From: DASUAO01 sp046484625
GTDB lineage: Bacteria; Actinomycetota; Acidimicrobiia; IMCC26256; PALSA-555
Direction: 5' to 3'
DNA: 18,902 bases
NCBI GenBank assembly: GCA_046484625.1
Contig: JAWOIO010000031.1
Span: forward strand, 1 to 18,902
Shown: piece after piece, positions 15,203-18,902 of the stretch
Position numbering within the stretch: the first letter of the stretch is position 1
Layout of the letters: each line of letters begins with the position of its first letter
Position numbers and translations under genes: made by a program
Notes under the pieces: generated by a model
What the model saw: only the letters and a program-made list of their open reading frames with translations
The model's database searches: none
Told to the model about the DNA's origin: nothing

Positions 15203-15633
15203 CGCTCGATCTCCTTCTTCAGCTCCTTCAGCGCGGTGCCCATGATCATCCCCGCGGCGCGGCGCTTCAGCAGCCCCGGGAGCGGGATCGAGATGTCGAC
15301 CGCCAGGTCGTAGGTCACGTGGGTCCCGTCGCCCTCCACCTCGAACGCGTAGCGGCCGTCGAGTCGGCGCAGGACATCGCCTTCGACGAGCTTCCACGAG
15401 AACGCCCCGGGGGCCTCGGTGTAGTCGTACTCGAGGACGTAGCGGATGCTGCGCCCGAGGCCGGCCACGCGGTACTCGACGCGGGCACCGCGGCCGGATT
15501 CGTCACGATCGAGGACCGCGACGTGCTTCACGTCACGCGCCCAACCCGGATACCGCTCGTAGTCGGTCGCGACATCCCAGCACCGTTGCGGCGGGGCGGC
15601 GACGCTGATCCACTCGTGAGCCTCGTCTGCCAT
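15199..15633 (-). CDS. SRPBCC family protein (polyketide cyclase/dehydrase-like, COQ10-like)
   Basis: A 144-residue START-like helix-grip protein that probably binds a hydrophobic ligand in a cavity. WISVAAPPQRCWDVATDYERYPGW is the classical first strand and helix with the Y-P-x-W motif, and VEYRVAGLGRSIRYVLEYDY gives the middle strands. FSWKLVEGDVLRRLDGRYAFE and THVTYDLAVDISIPLPG give the last strands, and the C-terminal helix carries MIMGTALKELKKEIE. No enzymatic residues can be assigned. Mycobacteria have a similar protein (TB16.3, Rv2185c) near pimB, and a pimB-like gene lies about 0.5 kb upstream here. It begins the operon with the acidic protein and ROK genes and has its own promoter-like sequence at 15640-15668. 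Confidence 0.88.
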   Translation of the reverse strand: MADEAHEWISVAAPPQRCWDVATDYERYPGWARDVKHVAVLDRDESGRGARVEYRVAGLGRSIRYVLEYDYTEAPGAFSWKLVEGDVLRRLDGRYAFEVEGDGTHVTYDLAVDISIPLPGLLKRRAAGMIMGTALKELKKEIER

Positions 15634-15639
15634 CGGCCC

Positions 15640-15668
15640 ATCGAACCAAGTCGCCTCGCTCGGCGCAA
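15640..15668 (-). promoter_or_regulatory. Putative promoter of the SRPBCC-ROK operon
   Basis: TTGCGC (15663-15668), 17 bases, then TTCGAT (15640-15645), then exactly six bases to the ATG at 15633, all on the minus strand. The -10 deviates from TANNNT at its second base, but spacing to both the -35 and the start fits a leaderless promoter. Confidence 0.5.
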
Positions 15669-15702
15669 ACTGCCGTCGCCGGGCACGTCGCGCGGCGGTT
15701 GC

Positions 15703-16122
15703 CTAGCGTCGTCGGCCCGTGTCCCGCCGCTCCGGGAACGTCCCGTGGCGGGCTGCCCACAGGCCCACGAAGCCCAACGGGAGCATCGGCACGAGCACGC
15801 CGAAGGGGTTCGCGACGGCGGTCGCGCCCGCGATCGCGATGCAGACGCCGAGCGAGCCGAACAGGTGCCATCGCAGGTCCCGCGGCGCCGCTCCCATCGT
15901 CCCGAACAGGTTCGCGACGACGACGTCGTCGCCCTGCGCGCTGCGTGCGACTGCGACCGCGAACGCCCACGACCACACGAGCAGAGAGCCGAAGAAGAGG
16001 GCGAGCGAGACTCCGACCGCGACACCATCGAGGTCGTCGATGCCGACCGCGACCGGGACCACGCCGAGCGCGAACACGGCGTCGGCGACCCACGACGAAA
16101 CCACGATCCTTCGCCCCGCCAT
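15703..16122 (-). CDS. Small integral membrane protein of unknown function
   Basis: A 139-residue protein with four likely membrane helices: around VADAVFALGVVPVAVGI, GVSLALFFGSLLVWSWAFA, LFGSLGVCIAIAGATAVA and VLVPMLPLGFVGLWAARHG. The loop between helices 2 and 3 is GDDVVVANLFGTMG, and the C-terminus FPERRDTGRRR is basic and probably cytoplasmic. The tail WAARHGTFPERR is reminiscent of small uncharacterised actinobacterial membrane proteins, but I cannot name a family. ATG at 16122 is supported by a TAGCCT -10 box seven bases upstream, overlapping nothing but the last bases before the glycosyltransferase stop. The 69-bp gap downstream contains the SRPBCC promoter. Confidence 0.78.
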   Translation of the reverse strand: MAGRRIVVSSWVADAVFALGVVPVAVGIDDLDGVAVGVSLALFFGSLLVWSWAFAVAVARSAQGDDVVVANLFGTMGAAPRDLRWHLFGSLGVCIAIAGATAVANPFGVLVPMLPLGFVGLWAARHGTFPERRDTGRRR

Positions 16123-16129
16123 GCCCGCG

Positions 16130-16135
16130 AGGCTA
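16130..16135 (-). promoter_or_regulatory. Putative -10 box for the four-helix membrane protein (leaderless)
   Basis: TAGCCT on the minus strand, seven bases before the ATG at 16122 and immediately after the glycosyltransferase stop codon at 16138. Confidence 0.55.
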
Positions 16136-16137
16136 TG

Positions 16138-17274
16138 TCAGGCAAGGACGGAGAGATCCCCCGCGGCGAGCGGCGCGAGTCGTCCCGCCAGCGTGTCGTA
16201 GGAGTACTCGCTCCGCGCCCGGGCGAGCGCAGCCTGGCCCATCCGGCGCCGTGCGCCATCGTCGGCCAGGAGGTCGGCGATCGCGTCGCGCACCGCGCCG
16301 ACGTCCCCGGGGTCGACCACGACGCCGGTGTCGCCGTCGACGACCGCCTCGTGCGCGCCCCCGCTCCGGCCCGCGACCGCAGGAACGCCGCACGCGGCGG
16401 CTTCGAGGAACACGATCCCGAATCCCTCCGCCTCGAGACCGCCCCATCGCTCACGGCAGAGCATCGCGAAGACGTCGGCTGATCCGTAGAGCGCCGGGAG
16501 GTCGGCGTCGGGGACGCGACCGAGGAGGTGGACACGCGACGCGAGATCCTCGCCACCGCGACTGCGCACCCTGCGTGCAAGCCGTGCCGCGTCGCGGCCG
16601 GTACCCGCGATCGCGACCTGAACACCGTCGAGCCGGGCGACCGCATCGATCAGCACGTCGAACCCCTTGCGCGGGACGAGGCGGCTCACGCCGAGGACGA
16701 GTGGTCGATCCCGATCGAGCCCGAGACGCGCGCGCGCGGCACTGCGGGCGGCCTCGTCGAGGGGCACGAAGCGCGCCGGGTCGACACCCGGCGGGACGGC
16801 GAGCATCGGTACCGGTCGGCCCGCGACGCGCTCGACCATGCCGGCCACGTACTCCCCTGCCACCACGACACCGGCCGCGCTCCGCAGCACTCGTCGAGCG
16901 ACCGACGCCGACCCCGGGATCCGTCCGTAGACCGTGATCTCGGCCCCGTGGGCGACGACCACGTAGGGAGCGCGACGCAGCCGCGGTCCGACGTGCCCGA
17001 GCGGGAGCATCGGGTCGAGGAACACGACGTCGGCATCGACCTCGGTGGCGAGCGCATCCACGCGCCGCGCCATGGCGCGCGTCGGCAAGAGGAACCTCTG
17101 CGTCGTGCGCTCGACCCGGAAGGGCTGCGATGCGTCCCACGCCGCCGCCTCCGGGTGCCGCGTCGTGAACACGGTCGTCGCGTCGGCGGGGAGTCGTCGC
17201 CAGAGCTCGTGGAGGTAGGTCTGGATCCCACCGATCTTCGGGGGGAAGTCGTTCGTCGCGAGGAGTGAGGTCAC
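16138..17274 (-). CDS. pimB: GT4 glycosyltransferase, PimB-like mannosyltransferase
   Basis: A 378-residue GT-B fold glycosyltransferase. LLATNDFPPKIGGIQTYLHE is the N-terminal acceptor-side signature shared with mycobacterial PimB (Rv2188c). VVAHGAEI contains His109, and GVSRLVPRKGFD supplies the conserved Arg198 and Lys203. ADVFAMLCRERWGGLEAEG and FGIVFLEAAACGVPAVAG carry the E-x7-E donor motif (Glu283, Glu291), and GRSGGAHEAV completes the site. In mycobacteria and corynebacteria PimB adds the second mannose to phosphatidyl-inositol mannoside from GDP-mannose at the cytoplasmic membrane face. The donor and acceptor here are inferred from similarity only; another phosphoinositol or glycolipid transfer is possible. 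GTG at 17274 overlaps the MFS stop as GTGA. Confidence 0.85.
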   Translation of the reverse strand: MTSLLATNDFPPKIGGIQTYLHELWRRLPADATTVFTTRHPEAAAWDASQPFRVERTTQRFLLPTRAMARRVDALATEVDADVVFLDPMLPLGHVGPRLRRAPYVVVAHGAEITVYGRIPGSASVARRVLRSAAGVVVAGEYVAGMVERVAGRPVPMLAVPPGVDPARFVPLDEAARSAARARLGLDRDRPLVLGVSRLVPRKGFDVLIDAVARLDGVQVAIAGTGRDAARLARRVRSRGGEDLASRVHLLGRVPDADLPALYGSADVFAMLCRERWGGLEAEGFGIVFLEAAACGVPAVAGRSGGAHEAVVDGDTGVVVDPGDVGAVRDAIADLLADDGARRRMGQAALARARSEYSYDTLAGRLAPLAAGDLSVLA

Positions 17275-18572
17275 GGGCCGGGATGCTCCACTGCCATCGC
17301 GTCGAGCTCGGAGCTCACGACGCGTCGCGCGCGCCGCCCCACCCGCACGAGGATCGCCGCGCAACCGGCCGCCGCGAACACCGCGCCGGCCCCGAAGGCA
17401 CCGCGGTAGCCCGCACCGGCGGCGACCGCGCCGACCAGGATCGAGCCCACGCCCTGCGACAGGTCGAAGAAGCCGCTGAACGTCCCCACCACCGAGGCGC
17501 GCTCGGCCTCGGGTGCCCCCCCGAGCGCGAGGAGGAGCAGTGCCGGGTACAGCAGCGACATGCCGACCGCGAAGAGCAGCGTCCCCGCGAGGAGCCCGGC
17601 GGTCGTCCCCCATGCCGCCATGACCGTCATCCCTGCGGCCGTGGCCGCAAGCGCCATGGCCCCGGAGCGCCGACCACCGAGGATGTCGGGGAGCCGCGCG
17701 CCGACGATGCGGACGGCGAGCACGAGACCGCCGTACAGCAGGAACACCACGTCGGCGCTCCCCAACCCGACGTCGTCGACGTAGAGCGGGACGAACGCGG
17801 TGAAGGCCGCCAACGCGATGAGCCCGGAGAAGAGGAGGGTCCCGGGCCCGAGCGCGGCGCGGTTCAAGATGCCGCCGGGTGGTGGTCCGGCGTCGGCACT
17901 CGGTCGTTCTGTCTCGCGGGTGAAGAGCCCGAGCACGGCGGCGAACGCGGCGAGCAACCCCGCCACCACCCACGCCGCGCCGTAGCCGTGATCGTCGACC
18001 AGGGTCTCGCCGAGCACGGGACCGAACGCGAGGCCGCCGTACACCGCGACCGACCAGTAGCTGATCGCCTCGCCCCGCCGGTCGGCAGGCGCGAGGTCAG
18101 TGATCATGGTCGCAGCACCCACGAAGAACGCGGCTTCGCCCAGGCCGGTGAGCGCACGGGCACCCACCAGGAACGGCAACGACTCCACGGCGCCGTAGAG
18201 CACGACCGAGACCGCGACCACCGCGGCCCCCACCACGATGAGGACGCGCCTCCCCACCCGATCACCAACGCGACCGACGTAGGGGCGAAGGAGCACCGCG
18301 CCGACGAACAGCGCACCCACCGCGACGCCCACCGCGACGCTGCCGCCGTCGAGTCGGCGTTCCACGTACTGGGGCACCACGGGAAGCACGACCCCGAGCG
18401 CGAGGAAGTACGCCATGCCGGCACCCACCACCAACGCGAACCGCGGGGTGACGAGCCGGGTCCTCGTCCGCCGGGTCCCAGATCGCCGGGTGCCAGATCG
18501 CCGGGTGCCAGATCGCCGGGTGCCAGATCGCCGGGTGCCAGTTCGCCGAGTCTGGGCGGGACGGCTGCTCAC
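17271..18572 (-). CDS. MFS transporter with repeat-encoded basic N-terminal tail
   Basis: A 433-residue major facilitator protein, probably 12 helices and a proton-coupled drug or metabolite exporter. Core begins PRFALVVGAGMAYFLALGVV; RPYVGRVGDRVGRRVLIVVG is the MFS loop 2-3 signature, and ALTGLGEAAFFVGAA is helix 5 with the G-rich pattern of drug exporters. The first codon is GTG at 18572, which overlaps the enoyl-CoA hydratase stop as GTGA. The Val just before the core (position 41) is GTC and cannot start translation. The resulting N-tail of about 40 residues is almost only Arg, Thr, Gly and Ser, built from pentapeptides RRSGT encoded by a 15-bp tandem repeat. This is unusual for MFS proteins. 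Substrate unknown; cotranslated with the PimB-like gene. Confidence 0.85.
   Translation of the reverse strand: MSSRPAQTRRTGTRRSGTRRSGTRRSGTRRSGTRRTRTRLVTPRFALVVGAGMAYFLALGVVLPVVPQYVERRLDGGSVAVGVAVGALFVGAVLLRPYVGRVGDRVGRRVLIVVGAAVVAVSVVLYGAVESLPFLVGARALTGLGEAAFFVGAATMITDLAPADRRGEAISYWSVAVYGGLAFGPVLGETLVDDHGYGAAWVVAGLLAAFAAVLGLFTRETERPSADAGPPPGGILNRAALGPGTLLFSGLIALAAFTAFVPLYVDDVGLGSADVVFLLYGGLVLAVRIVGARLPDILGGRRSGAMALAATAAGMTVMAAWGTTAGLLAGTLLFAVGMSLLYPALLLLALGGAPEAERASVVGTFSGFFDLSQGVGSILVGAVAAGAGYRGAFGAGAVFAAAGCAAILVRVGRRARRVVSSELDAMAVEHPGP
18481..18540 (-). repeat. 15-bp tandem repeat, four exact copies plus degenerate flanks
   Basis: Four perfect head-to-tail copies of GATCGCCGGGTGCCA (plus-strand reading) occupy 18481-18540. 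One copy with three mismatches lies at 18466-18480, and a decayed copy at 18541-18555. The length is a multiple of three, so copy changes keep the MFS frame. Minus-strand translation is RRSGT repeated at about residues 9-38 of the transporter. Confidence 0.95.
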
Positions 18573-18902
18573 AGGTCGAGGGTTGCTCCGGGCACGATCC
18601 CGGCGCGCCGACGGATCTTCTGCACCATCAGGAGCAGCACCTCGCGGGGCGCGAGCGCGACTTCGGACGCGACGGCGTGCGCCTCGGCGAGAAGGTCCGC
18701 TGGCGGGACGACGGTGCGGACCAGACCGAGCCGGAACGCCTCGTCGGCATCGATCCGCCGACCGGTGAGCGCGAGGTCGCGTGCCACGGCACCGCCGACA
18801 AGGTCGTGGAGGGGGCCGTAGACGACCTGGCTGAAGCCGTGCTCGGGATGCGCGAAGCGCGCGGGCGTGGCGGCGACCCGCAGGTCGCACATCACCGCCA
18901 GG
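18569..18902 (-). CDS. Enoyl-CoA hydratase/isomerase family, C-terminal part (window edge)
   Basis: About 110 residues of a crotonase-fold protein, cut at the window end. LAVMCDLRVAATPARFAHPEHGF is the well-known family stretch following the second oxyanion-hole loop, read here in two pieces (LAVMCDLRVAA and TPARFAHPEHGF). VGGAVARDLALTGRRIDADEAFRLGLV is the classical central helix pair, followed by the domain-swapped C-terminal helices. The family hydrates or isomerises enoyl-CoA in fatty-acid or ring degradation. The usual catalytic Glu of the hydratase motif falls near PEHGF, where the pattern is close to E-x-x-F/G, but the N-terminal half is missing, so hydratase versus other crotonase chemistry is undecided. 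The C-terminus is shorter than most. Stop overlaps the MFS start. Confidence 0.88.
   Translation of the reverse strand, partial: LAVMCDLRVAATPARFAHPEHGFSQVVYGPLHDLVGGAVARDLALTGRRIDADEAFRLGLVRTVVPPADLLAEAHAVASEVALAPREVLLLMVQKIRRRAGIVPGATLDL

Noticed and set aside
14843..15397. Longer version of the acidic protein starting inside the SRPBCC gene
   Set aside because: The upstream residues are an Arg/Pro-rich out-of-frame reading of the SRPBCC gene; the ATG at 15202 makes the common ATGA overlap.
18481..18540. Possible CRISPR array or iteron-like origin
   Set aside because: Units are 15 bp with no spacers and lie inside an open reading frame with frame-preserving length; no cas or rep genes nearby.
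17265..18821. Plus-strand open frame rich in His, Glu and Arg
   Set aside because: Antisense shadow of the MFS gene. The PGARS repeats in it are just the third reading of the 15-bp tandem repeat.

Overview
The window is high-GC DNA (about 70% or more by eye) from what looks like an actinobacterium. Markers are a DUF3040 protein, a luciferase-like (probably F420-dependent) oxidoreductase, a PimB-like mannosyltransferase, a PPi-type phosphofructokinase with the actinomycete signature, and an SRPBCC / small acidic protein / ROK kinase gene run. An Acidimicrobiia-type lineage is my best guess, by inference only. Genes are packed, often with 4-bp ATGA or GTGA start/stop overlaps. No tRNA, rRNA, CRISPR, integrase or transposase is visible.

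Layout. Positions 1 to about 180 are different: lower GC (about 57%) and a minus-strand fragment of a uroporphyrinogen-decarboxylase-like protein. It abuts a plus-strand 3' fragment of a DUF4129/transglutaminase-type membrane protein, which suggests a chimeric contig end or a real rearrangement. Next come DUF3040 (-), then a coupled minus-strand run Nudix > DinB > Gfo/Idh/MocA (3982 to 1180). A short divergent region leads to a small membrane protein (+). A second minus-strand group holds threonine aldolase, a 25-codon small ORF and a PIG-L deacetylase (6219 to 4364). A third holds PPi-phosphofructokinase and TesB thioesterase (8180 to 6268). Divergent from it are a PH-like protein and glycerol kinase (8256 to 10232).

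After that lie an acyltransferase of the PlsC family (-), an AlaC-like aminotransferase (-) and a HAD hydrolase (+). The HAD gene and the convergent luciferase-like gene share a CTAG that supplies both stop codons. The latter closes a minus-strand operon SRPBCC > acidic protein > ROK kinase > luciferase-like oxidoreductase (15633 to 13051). The right end holds a small four-helix membrane protein, a PimB-like glycosyltransferase, an MFS transporter whose N-terminal tail is encoded by a 15-bp tandem repeat, and the C-terminal part of an enoyl-CoA hydratase cut by the window edge.

How it works together. Most genes are housekeeping or lipid/carbohydrate metabolism: glycerol phosphorylation, phosphatidate synthesis, sugar phosphorylation, glycolysis using PPi, acyl-CoA hydrolysis and phosphoinositol mannoside-type glycosylation. 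A recurring regulatory trait is a TANNNT -10 box about 5 to 8 bases before the start codon of several transcription units, the hallmark of leaderless mRNAs. I see no clear novel defence or mobile system. The items most worth checking are the left-end junction, the 25-aa ORF, the repeat-encoded MFS tail, the start-site duplication near 13870, and the leaderless pattern.
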